DNA from: an uncultured Verrucomicrobiota bacterium
Lineage (GTDB): Bacteria > Verrucomicrobiota > Verrucomicrobiae > Opitutales > Opitutaceae
Length of the DNA stretch: 9,977 bases
Direction of reading: 5' to 3'
NCBI GenBank assembly: GCA_946481225.1
Contig: CAMLNJ010000064.1
Location: 1 to 9,977 of the forward strand
Within the stretch, counting starts at the first letter, position 1. Every line of letters begins with the position of its first letter. This document shows, in pieces, positions 1 to 7,309 of this stretch. A program made the position numbers and the translations under genes. Under the pieces are notes generated by a model that was given only the letters and a program-made list of their open reading frames with translations, searched no databases and was not told where the DNA came from.

Positions 1-217
1 TACGGCGCCCACACCGCGGGTGGCTCTGGGCGTTATGTTCGCTGTCGTCGATCTTCCAGCTAGCGAACATCACTGGTCGATCGTCACCGCACTTAGGCGG
101 CGAGGGGCATTTCTTCGTAGGTGCCGATTATTGTTTTTGAAGGTGGATTAACGCGGGGCCTTCACCCGCGAAGGGCTGCCATGCACTCCAACCAAGGGTC
201 GAATCCAGAACACCCCC
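1..217 (-). ncRNA. ssrA: tmRNA (ssrA), 5' part, cut by window start
   Basis: tmRNA rescues stalled ribosomes: it enters as an alanyl-tRNA mimic and then serves as a short mRNA for a degradation tag. Read on the minus strand from 217, the sequence begins GGGGGTG, a typical 7-nt acceptor-stem strand, and continues with TTCTGGATTCGAC, the near-invariant 5' tRNA-like motif of tmRNAs. About 80 nt further on comes a short reading frame ending in codons for LAA and TAA (93-95). Beyond it lies a perfect 9-bp inverted repeat (35-43 with 62-70), as expected for the pseudoknot part. The 3' half, including the T-arm and the strand pairing with GGGGGTG, lies outside the window. The 5' end is placed by homology to the family; a primary transcript would start a little upstream. 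No confident promoter was seen at 218-270. Confidence 0.9.
93..125 (-). other. tmRNA proteolysis-tag reading frame
   Basis: This is the internal mRNA-like frame of the tmRNA. On the minus strand the frame reads GTYEEMPLAA and then TAA (stop at 93-95). The LAA ending is the usual degron recognised by ClpXP-type proteases. The five bases before the GGC codon at 123-125 are TAATC, one change from the TAGTC that precedes the E. coli resume codon, so GGC is the proposed resume codon and gives a 10-residue tag, the same length as in E. coli. The frame stays open upstream (TII, then K and S), so a longer tag is possible. The choice of resume codon is an inference. Confidence 0.7.
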
Positions 218-271
218 GAAATTGTTTGGTTTCGGCGATCTTCCGGGACACGGCCGGCGCCGCGTCGTGCC

Positions 272-308
272 GGTGATCTGAAAGAACGAGCGGCCACCTT
301 CGATCACC
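272..308 (-). terminator. Weak hairpin between Nudix gene and tmRNA
   Basis: A perfect 7-bp inverted repeat (GGTGATC at 272-278, GATCACC at 302-308) with a 23-nt loop lies about 25 nt past the Nudix stop codon. It has no T-tract and a long loop, so a terminator role is only a possibility. The rest of 218-332 shows nothing recognisable. Confidence 0.2.
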
Positions 309-332
309 CCGCGACGCTTTGCAAGCGACCTC

Positions 333-746
333 TCACGCTTCCCCCAGCGCCACCCACTCCGCCACGATCGGCTCGTCCGCCGCGGGCATCGGCATCTTCG
401 CGATCTCCGCGCGCGTCACCCAGCGCAGCGCCGCATGTTCGCGCGCCTCCGGCCTCGCTCCCGCGTCCGCGAACCGCGCCCGAAACGGAATCAACCGCAC
501 CGTCAACTTCTCGTAGGCGTGGGTCACCGGTGCGAGCGCACCCCCCGGAATCGCCACGCAACCCAGCTCCTCCGCAATTTCCCTGACCAGCGCCTCTTGG
601 GGACTCTCCCCCGGCTCGATCTTGCCCCCGGGGAACTCCCACAGCCCGGCAAGATGCTTGCCCGCCGGCCGTTGGGCGAGAAGCAGCCGCCCCTGATCGT
701 CCTCGATCAAAGCGCATACGACTTGAAGCACGGGTATTGCATCCAT
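333..746 (-). CDS. Nudix hydrolase, MutT/NudG-like (d)NTP pyrophosphohydrolase
   Basis: Predicted to cleave a nucleoside triphosphate to the monophosphate and pyrophosphate in the cytosol, cleaning the nucleotide pool of damaged or unusual nucleotides. The 137-residue protein carries a full Nudix box (G-x5-E-x7-REUxEExGU) at about 41-63, with G41, E47, R55, E56, E59, E60 and G62 all present; the last hydrophobic position is Cys63. Before it is LLLAQRPAGKHLAGLWEFPG, the usual MutT/NudG lead-in. The C-terminus has MPAADEPIV: the residue aligning with E. coli MutT Asn119, which reads 8-oxoguanine, is Asp124, as in E. coli NudG (CTP/5-methyl-dCTP pyrophosphohydrolase). Together with AREHAALRW, like NudG, this favours a NudG-like specificity, but substrate cannot be fixed from sequence. 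The length is normal for the family. The ATG at 744-746 has no clear Shine-Dalgarno. Confidence 0.92.
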   Translation of the reverse strand: MDAIPVLQVVCALIEDDQGRLLLAQRPAGKHLAGLWEFPGGKIEPGESPQEALVREIAEELGCVAIPGGALAPVTHAYEKLTVRLIPFRARFADAGARPEAREHAALRWVTRAEIAKMPMPAADEPIVAEWVALGEA

Positions 747-777
747 GGGAACGACTCAACTAGCGTTCGTTTTACCG

Positions 778-814
778 ACAAGACCCGAACAAGACCGTTT
801 ACTGCCCGCAGTAA
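778..814. promoter_or_regulatory. Palindrome and direct repeat in the divergent intergenic region
   Basis: Between the Nudix gene and the plus-strand small ORF lie two pieces of symmetry. ACAAGACC occurs twice, at 778-785 and 789-796, 11 bp apart start to start, about one helical turn. Next to it is TTACTGC-CC-GCAGTAA at 799-814, a 7-bp perfect inverted repeat around two bases. Its place 50-70 bp upstream of both starts suits a regulator site, but no regulator is encoded next to it. Chance cannot be excluded. Confidence 0.3.
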
Positions 815-846
815 CCACTTTCCTCCGGCTCGCGTCCCACTTCGTC

Positions 847-1155
847 ATGCGCACCACCACCGATGGCAGCCTCTCGTCTTGGCCGCTGCGCGTTTTTCGT
901 CCGTGGGTGGTCGGATCCGCCGGCGGCGCCTCGTTGGGAGTCCTTCTCCTTTCCGTCTCTCCCGCGCCGATCGCGGAGGAAAATGGTTACGTCGAGTTCG
1001 CGCCGCGCGCCGCGGTCTACGACCAGCCGTCCTCGGCCGGCTCTGTGCCAGACCCCTTTGCACCCGCCACCTCGCTCTCCGGGCCGAAGGCGGACTGCTC
1101 GCTTCCGGCCGGCGATGCGGTCCCCGCCGCCGTCGAACCGGCCGGGACTCCCTGA
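847..1155 (+). CDS. Small hypothetical protein with one hydrophobic segment
   Basis: Not recognised. The frame is open from 745, but that start would overlap the Nudix start codon, so the ATG at 847 is preferred, giving 102 residues. The N-terminus is basic and contains WPLRVFRPW. It is followed by a hydrophobic stretch (about residues 20-40, VVGSAGGASLGVLLLS), which could be a signal anchor or a poor signal peptide. The rest is Ala/Pro/Ser-rich with a single Cys and no known motif. Codon third positions are mostly G or C, like the real genes here, but in DNA this GC-rich that also happens by chance. It converges on the transporter gene downstream, leaving a 70-nt gap. It could be a true lineage-specific envelope protein or a spurious ORF. 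Confidence 0.4.
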   Translation: MRTTTDGSLSSWPLRVFRPWVVGSAGGASLGVLLLSVSPAPIAEENGYVEFAPRAAVYDQPSSAGSVPDPFAPATSLSGPKADCSLPAGDAVPAAVEPAGTP

Positions 1156-1225
1156 ACGACACGCCCGCCCGCCCCCGCCCGGCGCGCCCTGACCGCGCCG
1201 AGCCGAGCCGGCGGAACCACGCCGC

Positions 1226-2905
1226 TCAGCCGGCGGCCGCCCGCCAGAGCACGAACACGAGCAACTGCGCGCAAAACACCCGCAGCAGCATGACCAAGGG
1301 ATAGACCGAGGCATAGGCCACGGCGGGCGCGTCGCTGGCGGTCGTCTGCTGGGCAAAGGCCAGCGCCGGCGGATCGGTCATCGAGCCCGCGAGCAGGCCG
1401 CAGATCTCGGGGTAGTTGATCTTCTTCCAGGCGCGGGCGAGCAGCCCCACCACCATCAGGGGAACGGCCGTGACCACCGCGCCCCAACCCAGCCAGACGA
1501 GCCCGTCGCCATCGAGCAGGATCGAGACGAACTTCTCCCCCGACTTCATGCCCACCGCCGCGAGGAAAAGCGTGATCCCGATCTCGCGCAGCGCGAGGTT
1601 GGCGCTCGGCGGCAGATGCCAGACCAGCGAACCCGTGTTGGCCGCGCGCGAGAGCAAGATCGCCACCACGAGCGGACCGCCCGCCAGGCCCAGCTTCACC
1701 GGCGCCGGCAGGCCGGGCACCAGCAGCGGTATCGAACCCACCACTACACCGAGGGCGATGCCGAGGAAAAACGGGATCGGATGCGGGTGCTCCAGCGCCT
1801 TCGGCGAGTTGCCCACCGCCGCGGCGACGGCGTCGATTCCCGGCGCCTCGCCGACCGCCATGAGAATGTCGCCGAACTGGAGCCGAAAACCCGCCGTCGG
1901 CGTGAATTCCAGCCCCTGCCGCGTCACGCGGGTCACCACGACGTTGTGCTGCGCGAGCGTCGAGATCTCGCCCAGCGCCTTCCCCAGCACCGCGCCCTGC
2001 GTCACGAGCAGGCGGCGGTTGGTCACGTCTCCCGGGATCGCCTTGAGATCCACCCCCGCGTCCGCCCCCACCACCACGCGCAGCGAGTCGAGGCCCTCCT
2101 CGGGACCCACCGCATGCAACACGTCGCCGAGCGCGAGCGTGGTATCCAGGCGGGCCACCGCCACCACGCCGTTCCGCGAAAAACGCGAGATCACCACGCC
2201 CGAGCCGGCGAGGCCGGGGATCGCGTCGATGCGGCGACCCACCAGATTGGCGTTTCGGACCTCGAGGTTCCGGCCCGTCGGCGGTGGCACCGCGGGACGC
2301 AGGCTCGCCTCCGCCGCCCGCACCTCCGCCGCCACGTCGACGCGAAACACCGTGCGCACCGTCAACATGGCCAAAATGATGCCGAGGATGCCGAACGGAT
2401 ACGCGACGGCGTAGGCCAGGCCCTGGATCGCGGTGGCGTCCGGCGCGGCCCCCACCTGCTTGAACGCCTCGCCCGCCGCGGCCAGCGAGGGCGTGTTCGT
2501 GGTCGCGCCGGAAAGCAGGCCCAGTCCCGCCGTGATCGGCACCCTACCCGTCAGGATCAGCGCCGCCGCGACCGCGGTGCCGGACAGCACCACCGAGGCG
2601 GCGAACAGGTTGAGCATAAGCCCGCGCGAACGCAGCGAGGCGAAAAAACCCGGGCCGATCTGCAGACCGAGCGTGTAAACGAACAGGATCAGACCGAACT
2701 CGCGCACGAAATCCAGCACCTCATGGTGCGGCGCAAGTTTCAGATGACCGAGCGCCAGGCCGGCGAACAAAACGCCCGCCACGCCCAGGCCGACACCGCG
2801 CACTTTTAGCTTTCCCAGCGCCGTGCCGGCCGCGCCGGCGGCCGCGAGCAAAATCACGGTGCGCGCGACGGATTCGTTGCCAAACAGATTGATGAGCCAG
2901 TCCAC
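1226..2905 (-). CDS. AspT/YidE/YbjL-type transporter with two TrkA-C domains
   Basis: A 559-residue inner-membrane transporter of the aspartate:alanine exchanger (AAE) superfamily, whose known member AspT swaps aspartate for alanine. The substrate here is unknown. The layout is typical: a first membrane half (about 1-185), two soluble regulatory TrkA-C-like domains in tandem (about 212-280 and 298-362), then a second membrane half (about 375-559). Both halves carry the family repeat motif: GATTNTPSLAAA at 133-144 and GSMTDPPALAFA at 507-518. The cytosolic domains may bind a small ligand that gates transport. The start is GTG (minus strand, 2903-2905) and a stop lies four codons upstream in frame, so no longer protein is possible. 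No Shine-Dalgarno is evident. The gene is transcribed alone and divergent from the outer-membrane candidate. E. coli YidE and YbjL are the usual uncharacterised relatives, about 550 residues long. Confidence 0.9.
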   Translation of the reverse strand: MDWLINLFGNESVARTVILLAAAGAAGTALGKLKVRGVGLGVAGVLFAGLALGHLKLAPHHEVLDFVREFGLILFVYTLGLQIGPGFFASLRSRGLMLNLFAASVVLSGTAVAAALILTGRVPITAGLGLLSGATTNTPSLAAAGEAFKQVGAAPDATAIQGLAYAVAYPFGILGIILAMLTVRTVFRVDVAAEVRAAEASLRPAVPPPTGRNLEVRNANLVGRRIDAIPGLAGSGVVISRFSRNGVVAVARLDTTLALGDVLHAVGPEEGLDSLRVVVGADAGVDLKAIPGDVTNRRLLVTQGAVLGKALGEISTLAQHNVVVTRVTRQGLEFTPTAGFRLQFGDILMAVGEAPGIDAVAAAVGNSPKALEHPHPIPFFLGIALGVVVGSIPLLVPGLPAPVKLGLAGGPLVVAILLSRAANTGSLVWHLPPSANLALREIGITLFLAAVGMKSGEKFVSILLDGDGLVWLGWGAVVTAVPLMVVGLLARAWKKINYPEICGLLAGSMTDPPALAFAQQTTASDAPAVAYASVYPLVMLLRVFCAQLLVFVLWRAAAG

Positions 2906-3056
2906 AGGCGGATCTTAACAGGTTTTCCGCCCTGCACACTCCGCATTTCTTGGCCGCCAGCGCCCTTATCCGGACGACAAAATCCGCAAGTCGCGCGCAC
3001 GTCTTCCCAAAAACCGCCAAGAGCGTTCCCTCCTCCCGTGGCATGCTCGCGGTGTC

Positions 3057-4289
3057 ATGTCCACCGCATCCCGCCGCCTCGTCCCCCTCATCGCCGCCGT
3101 CGCGCTCTCCGCGCCGCGCGCCGTCGCCTCGGCGGCTCCCGCCGGACCGGTCTGGGAGGCGTCGCTCGGGGCCTCGGCGGGCTTCGACTCCAACGTCTAT
3201 CTCGCCGAGTTCGGCCCGCTCGCCAACCGCGAGTCCGCCTTCGGCGCCGTGTCGGCCCGCGTCGGCACGAAACTCGGGTCGGGCCTCGCCTTCTCCTATT
3301 CCGTCATCAGCACGAAATTCTCGGAGCAGCCCGACGAGGACAACATCAAGCAAAGCCTCGCCGCCTCCTGGGCCCGCAAACTCGATGCCCTCGCCTGGAA
3401 CGCCTCCACCGAGTTCGCCCTCGTCGACGGCGACGACCGCGCCGTCGACTACGGCTCCGGCGTCGGCAGCGCCTTTTCCACCGCGGTCCCCCGCGAGCGT
3501 CGCGACCAGTTCCAAAACAAGACCGACCTCGCCCTTCGCCACGACGCCGCTCCCGCCTTCGTCCGCGCGGTCGGCAAGCTCCAGTATTGGGACATGCGCA
3601 CCGCCGCGGTGAGCGCCTGCAACTACGTCGACCGCCACGACACGCAAGGCGGCGTCGATCTCGGCCGCGTCCTGGCCGCCGGCAAATCCGAGGCCTACCT
3701 CGGCTATCGCCGCGGTTACCAGTTTCAGGACAACGATTTTGCCCCGGCCACCGTCGCCAACGCCTCCAACCACTATGACCGCCACCTCGCCGGCTTCGAC
3801 GGATCCCCGGTGAAATCGCTCAAGATCAACGCGCAGGCCGGCTGGGAAAAACACCGCTACAACGCCGACTACGCCGACAGCCCGCACGAGGAAGGCCTCT
3901 TCGTCGACGCGTCCCTCACCTGGTCCCCCGGCCCCGACGACGAGCTCCAGTTCAAGACGAGCCAGGCCCGCGGCTTTTCCACCACCGGAAAAAACAGCGT
4001 GCTCTTGAGCTCCCACCAGCTCGCTTGGAAACATGCCTTCAACACCGTCTGGACCACCACCCTCGCCGGCCGCGTCTCCGAGGCCGAATACGCGCCCTAC
4101 CGCCGCGACGACCTCGCCTACGCCGCCACCGCCTCGCTCACCTGGAACGCGACCAGGAGCCTGAGCTGCACGCTCACCGTCTCCCAGGATTGGGGCCGCA
4201 ACAATCTCAACGGTCTCACCGGCCTGGCCGAAGAGAAACGCGAGTTCGACCGCACCTCCGTCTCCGTGGGCGTGAACTGGAAACTCTAG
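3057..4289 (+). CDS. Exported protein, probable outer-membrane beta-barrel
   Basis: A 410-residue protein with a signal peptide: basic MSTASRR, a hydrophobic core to about residue 20, and cleavage likely near ASA-AP at 26. The mature part opens with WEASLGASAGFDSNVYL; an FDSN-type motif early in the first strand is common in the putative beta-barrel porin-2 (BBP2) group. The rest alternates polar and hydrophobic residues in short segments broken by Asp/Asn/Gly-rich turns, and it ends SVSVGVNWKL, a typical last-strand pattern, although the final residue is Leu rather than Phe. This points to a barrel in the outer membrane, but the function (porin, assembly or surface structure) is unknown. A single Cys occurs in the mature chain near 188 and another near 371. 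It has no partner in its neighbourhood. The ATG at 3057 has no Shine-Dalgarno; the signal peptide starting there supports the start. Confidence 0.75.
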   Translation: MSTASRRLVPLIAAVALSAPRAVASAAPAGPVWEASLGASAGFDSNVYLAEFGPLANRESAFGAVSARVGTKLGSGLAFSYSVISTKFSEQPDEDNIKQSLAASWARKLDALAWNASTEFALVDGDDRAVDYGSGVGSAFSTAVPRERRDQFQNKTDLALRHDAAPAFVRAVGKLQYWDMRTAAVSACNYVDRHDTQGGVDLGRVLAAGKSEAYLGYRRGYQFQDNDFAPATVANASNHYDRHLAGFDGSPVKSLKINAQAGWEKHRYNADYADSPHEEGLFVDASLTWSPGPDDELQFKTSQARGFSTTGKNSVLLSSHQLAWKHAFNTVWTTTLAGRVSEAEYAPYRRDDLAYAATASLTWNATRSLSCTLTVSQDWGRNNLNGLTGLAEEKREFDRTSVSVGVNWKL

Positions 4290-4340
4290 TCCTGGCAGGC
4301 GCGTCCGCGCGCGCCTCGCTCTCCGCGCCTCGCATTCGGC

Positions 4341-4368
4341 CCGCCACGAGCGTCCCGGCCCGTGGCGG
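4341..4368 (+). terminator. Hairpin after the beta-barrel gene
   Basis: CCGCCACG (4341-4348) and CGTGGCGG (4361-4368) form a perfect 8-bp stem with a 12-nt loop, 52 nt past the stop codon. There is no T-tract, so this is not a classic intrinsic terminator. It could end transcription weakly or protect an mRNA 3' end. The rest of 4290-4485 shows no clear promoter. Confidence 0.35.
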
Positions 4369-4485
4369 ACAGGCGCCCCGCCTTCCCGCTTGCAATCATA
4401 AGCGCGACGCCCCCGCCGCCGCAGTCCGCGCCCCTCCCGACGTTTTGCCTTCAACTCCCCCTGCCCGCGCCCCCAGCCTGCGCGC

Positions 4486-5760
4486 GTGCCCGACACCGCC
4501 TCCGCCAGCTCCGCTCCCGTTCCCCCGACCGCCCCTCGCATCCTCGTCGTCGGCGGCGGCGCCGCCGGCTTCTTCGGCGCCATCGCGGCCGCCGAGGCCA
4601 ATCCCGCCGCGCGCGTGTATCTCTACGAGGCCACCGCCCATCCGCTTGCGAAGGTCCGCGTCTCCGGAGGCGGACGCTGCAACACCACCCACGCCTGCTT
4701 CGAGCCGCGCGAGTTGATCAAACGCTACCCGCGCGGGGGACGCGAACTGCTCGGTCCCTTTACCCGCTTCGGCCCGCGCGACACCGTGGCCTGGTTCGCC
4801 GAACGCGGCGTCACCCTCAAAACCGAGGACGACGGCCGCATGTTCCCCGACACCGACGACTCCGCCACCATCATCGCCGCCCTCCGCACCGCCGCCGACA
4901 AGGCCGGCGTCAGCCTCTTCACCAGCATGGGCGTCCGCACCGTCGAGCGCGCCATCGGCGGCGGCTTCGACGTCACCTTCACCGACGACTCCCAGGCGCG
5001 CTTCGACCGCGTGCTCATCGCCACCGGCGGCAACAAGGGCTCCGCCGGCCTGACCATCGCCTCCACGCTCGGCCACGCCATCGAGCCGCCCGTGCCGTCG
5101 CTTTTCACCTTCCACATCGCCGACCCGCGCCTCGTCGGTCTGGAGGGGCTTTCCGTGCCCGACGCCGCCACGTCCGTGCCCGGCGCCAAGCTCGCCGACC
5201 GCGGCCCGATGCTCGTCACCCACTGGGGCCTCAGCGGCCCCGCCATCCTGAAACTCTCCGCCTGGGGCGCGCGCGAGCTCGCCGCGCGCGACTACTGCTT
5301 TACGCTCCACGTATCCTGGAACGGCCACACGCCCGCGCAGGCCCTCGCCGCCCTCCAGGCCTGGCGCGACGCCAACCCGCGCAAGCAGGTCGCCACCCTG
5401 AACCCCTTCGCCCTGCCCTCGCGCCTCTGGGACCGCCTGATCGCCGCCGTGCCCGGGCTGGCCCCGACCGCACAATGGGCCGGCGTATCAAAAGATCACC
5501 TACAGAAGCTCGCCTCCCAGGTCGGCGCCTCCGAGTTCCAGGTCGAGGGCAAGAGCCTGAACAAGGAGGAGTTCGTCACCTGCGGAGGCATCCGCCTGCG
5601 CGAGGTCGATTTCAAGACCATGGAGAGCCGCCTCGTCCCCGGCCTGCACTTCGCCGGCGAAGTGCTCGACATCGACGGTGTCACGGGCGGCTTTAACTTT
5701 CAGGCCGCCTGGACCACGGGCTGGCTCGCCGGCCGCGCCATGGCCGGCTCCCCCGCCTAG
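4486..5760 (+). CDS. HI0933/YhiN-family FAD-dependent flavoprotein
   Basis: A 424-residue soluble flavoprotein of the HI0933/YhiN family (sometimes labelled BaiN-like or NAD(P)/FAD-dependent oxidoreductase). The family binds FAD in a Rossmann fold; the physiological substrate is not known for most members. The dinucleotide motif is VVGGGAAG at 21-28. The family signature VSGGGRCNTTH is at 59-69, GRMFP at 117-121, the second FAD loop ATGG at 179-182, THWGLSGPAILK at 245-256, VTCGG at 364-368, and the C-terminal FAD-binding GEVLDIDGVTGGFNFQ at 391-406. Every expected motif is present and the length is normal. The start is GTG at 4486, which precedes a 16-residue Pro/Ala/Ser leader; no Shine-Dalgarno is seen. 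Annotation as bile-acid dehydroxylating BaiN would be over-reading. It is encoded alone and is followed by a hairpin. Confidence 0.92.
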   Translation: MPDTASASSAPVPPTAPRILVVGGGAAGFFGAIAAAEANPAARVYLYEATAHPLAKVRVSGGGRCNTTHACFEPRELIKRYPRGGRELLGPFTRFGPRDTVAWFAERGVTLKTEDDGRMFPDTDDSATIIAALRTAADKAGVSLFTSMGVRTVERAIGGGFDVTFTDDSQARFDRVLIATGGNKGSAGLTIASTLGHAIEPPVPSLFTFHIADPRLVGLEGLSVPDAATSVPGAKLADRGPMLVTHWGLSGPAILKLSAWGARELAARDYCFTLHVSWNGHTPAQALAALQAWRDANPRKQVATLNPFALPSRLWDRLIAAVPGLAPTAQWAGVSKDHLQKLASQVGASEFQVEGKSLNKEEFVTCGGIRLREVDFKTMESRLVPGLHFAGEVLDIDGVTGGFNFQAAWTTGWLAGRAMAGSPA

Positions 5761-5783
5761 TTCCACTTTGCCAACCCGGGGCC

Positions 5784-5809
5784 TCGTCCGCGCCCCCCCC
5801 GGCGGACGA
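5784..5809 (+). terminator. Hairpin after the flavoprotein gene
   Basis: TCGTCCGC (5784-5791) and GCGGACGA (5802-5809) form an 8-bp perfect stem around a C-rich 10-nt loop, 24 nt after the stop codon. There is no run of T after it. Position and stem strength suggest a 3'-end structure of the flavoprotein transcript. Confidence 0.4.
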
Positions 5810-5845
5810 CTCCTTCGCTCGACATCCCGGAAGGTGTAGCCACGG

Positions 5846-5885
5846 CCGTGTCGGCCGTGCCCTTTGCCCGACGCGCCCGACACGG
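5846..5885. repeat. Inverted repeat between convergent flavoprotein and hipA genes
   Basis: CCGTGTCGG (5846-5854) and CCGACACGG (5877-5885) are a perfect 9-bp inverted repeat with a 22-nt loop. The left part also sits in the self-complementary CACGGCCGTG (5841-5850), followed by a second CGGCCGTG. It lies between two convergent genes and could serve as a bidirectional 3'-end structure or be a copy of a dispersed intergenic repeat; the second idea needs the rest of the genome. Confidence 0.35.
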
Positions 5886-5965
5886 ACGCGACGACAACAA
5901 AATCGACGCCTTCGGAGAACACCCCGTGCACAGCCTAACCAAGCACAACCAGGGCGGCGGCCCGC

Positions 5966-7309
5966 TCAATCGGCGAGCCGCTTCGCCCCCGCCAGGACGC
6001 CGTCGAATATCTTTTCCGCCACCCGGGCGGGGAAACCCTTCGGCAAGCGCGAGCCGACTCTTGCCACCGCCGTCGCCACGCTCGCGGCCAGCTCGGCGCG
6101 GATCGCCTGCGCATCGCCCAAGCCAGCCGAGCGGGCCACCGCGTCCCAATGCCTGGGCTCGATCTCGCGGATCTTCCAGTGCGCGTTCTTCGAGCGCACC
6201 GCCATCGCCAGGCGCGCCTTGTGGATATCCAGTTGATTCGCCCCGCGGCCGATGATCGGCCACGCCGAGAGCACATCGTAGAGCGGCGTAAGGCGGTAGC
6301 CGCCTCCTCGTTCCAGGAACAACGAAAAGTTCTTCGCATGCCCGTCCGTCGCCGCCAGCAGCCAGAACGCGATCTGCGCCTTGATGAAGGCCGTCTTGTC
6401 CGCGCGCGGCCGGGCGCCTCCGTCCAGCACCCGGAAGATATCACGCATGCCCGGACCGCCATCCGACTCGTATTTGAGCGAGCCCGGCACGCCGAGCGCC
6501 TGGCAAAAATCCTCCTGCGGCAATCTCGCTATCCAGCCGCGCTCATCCTGCCAGGCGCGGTCGAAACGCTCCACCACGAGCACCCGCCGTTTTCCGAAAT
6601 CGGCGATCTCGCAATCCGCCACCTCGAGTCCGAACTCCCGCAAAAGTTGCGCGCACAGCCACTCGTTTTCCACCGATTCCGCCATGTCCGCCCGCAAGTT
6701 CCCCACCAGCCCGAGCGGCAGTTTCAGGATGTGCGTCGTCGGCGTCGCCCCGCGCGGCCGCCACCAGCGGTTTTGGTTCCAAAGCAACGCCGTCTTCTCC
6801 TGCGCCCCGGCGATGGAAATGCGAAACTCGCCGGCGTCATCCCGCCCCGCCAGCCGGGAATCGCTCAACGCGCCCGCGATCATCGCCTCGACGTCCGCGT
6901 CGTTCAGGGGATCGGCGTCGACTCGGTCGACTTCTCCCGGCTCCTCCCCGGGCGGCAGAAGTTGCACCGCGCCGACACAATCGCGCCCCACGGCGGCCAG
7001 GAGGTCGAAGGCGTCCACGGAGTCGGTGGCGAAGCGCGCCTGCACGCGCCGCCGGATGCCGTCGCTGTCGGGCAGGAGATTATCGAAATAGTTTCGCACG
7101 CGCTCTCCGGCGTGCGGGGCGTTCCCCGGGACGAAGGGCAGGGACAACGACAAGACGCGCGCCGCAGGGTGCCCGGTCCAGGCCTCGTCATAGCGAAACA
7201 GATCCCGCCCTCCGCGCCCCTGGCTCCACTCGCCCACGCGCAGTCCGTTCATCCACACAAAGAGGGAGGCCGGCGTCTTCATGATCCCCCGTTCGCCCGA
7301 GGCGATCAC
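5966..7309 (-). CDS. hipA: HipA-type serine/threonine kinase toxin
   Basis: Toxin of a HipBA type II toxin-antitoxin module. E. coli HipA phosphorylates glutamyl-tRNA synthetase (GltX), causing amino-acid starvation signalling, growth arrest and persistence. Numbered from the GTG at 7309 (447 residues), the kinase parts are in order: FDNLLPDSD (75-83) in the N-terminal subdomain; RISIAGAQEKTALL with Ser165, matching the autophosphorylated Ser150 loop; ATP-contacting Lys196 in THILKLPLG; ERFDR (247-251); catalytic Asp322 in TDGHAKN; and metal-binding Asp345 in PLYDVLSAW. The spacing of Asp322 to Asp345 equals that of E. coli Asp309 to Asp332, so it looks active. The GTG overlaps the hipB stop as GTGA. 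An ATG nine codons later (7280-7282), preceded by GGGGG, gives 438 residues and an N-terminus closer to E. coli HipA (440), so it is a serious alternative start. The GltX target is assumed by homology. Confidence 0.95.
   Translation of the reverse strand: MIASGERGIMKTPASLFVWMNGLRVGEWSQGRGGRDLFRYDEAWTGHPAARVLSLSLPFVPGNAPHAGERVRNYFDNLLPDSDGIRRRVQARFATDSVDAFDLLAAVGRDCVGAVQLLPPGEEPGEVDRVDADPLNDADVEAMIAGALSDSRLAGRDDAGEFRISIAGAQEKTALLWNQNRWWRPRGATPTTHILKLPLGLVGNLRADMAESVENEWLCAQLLREFGLEVADCEIADFGKRRVLVVERFDRAWQDERGWIARLPQEDFCQALGVPGSLKYESDGGPGMRDIFRVLDGGARPRADKTAFIKAQIAFWLLAATDGHAKNFSLFLERGGGYRLTPLYDVLSAWPIIGRGANQLDIHKARLAMAVRSKNAHWKIREIEPRHWDAVARSAGLGDAQAIRAELAASVATAVARVGSRLPKGFPARVAEKIFDGVLAGAKRLAD

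Noticed and set aside
272..308. GGTGATC/GATCACC pair as a tRNA acceptor stem
   Set aside because: Only 23 nt lie between the arms, with no anticodon or T-arm sequence, so it is at most a hairpin.
745..846. Upstream start at 745 for the small ORF
   Set aside because: It would overlap the Nudix start codon within CCATGG and leave no room for a promoter; the residues it adds carry no motif.
435..1304. 289-codon plus-strand frame across the Nudix gene and beyond
   Set aside because: The Arg/Pro-rich translation has no recognisable domain and runs antisense through the Nudix gene, which has a complete catalytic motif.
2721..4601. 626-codon open frame on the minus strand opposite the beta-barrel gene
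   Set aside because: Its translation is low-complexity Gly/Ala/Arg/Glu sequence, it overlaps well-supported genes on the other strand, and long stop-free antisense frames are expected at this GC content.
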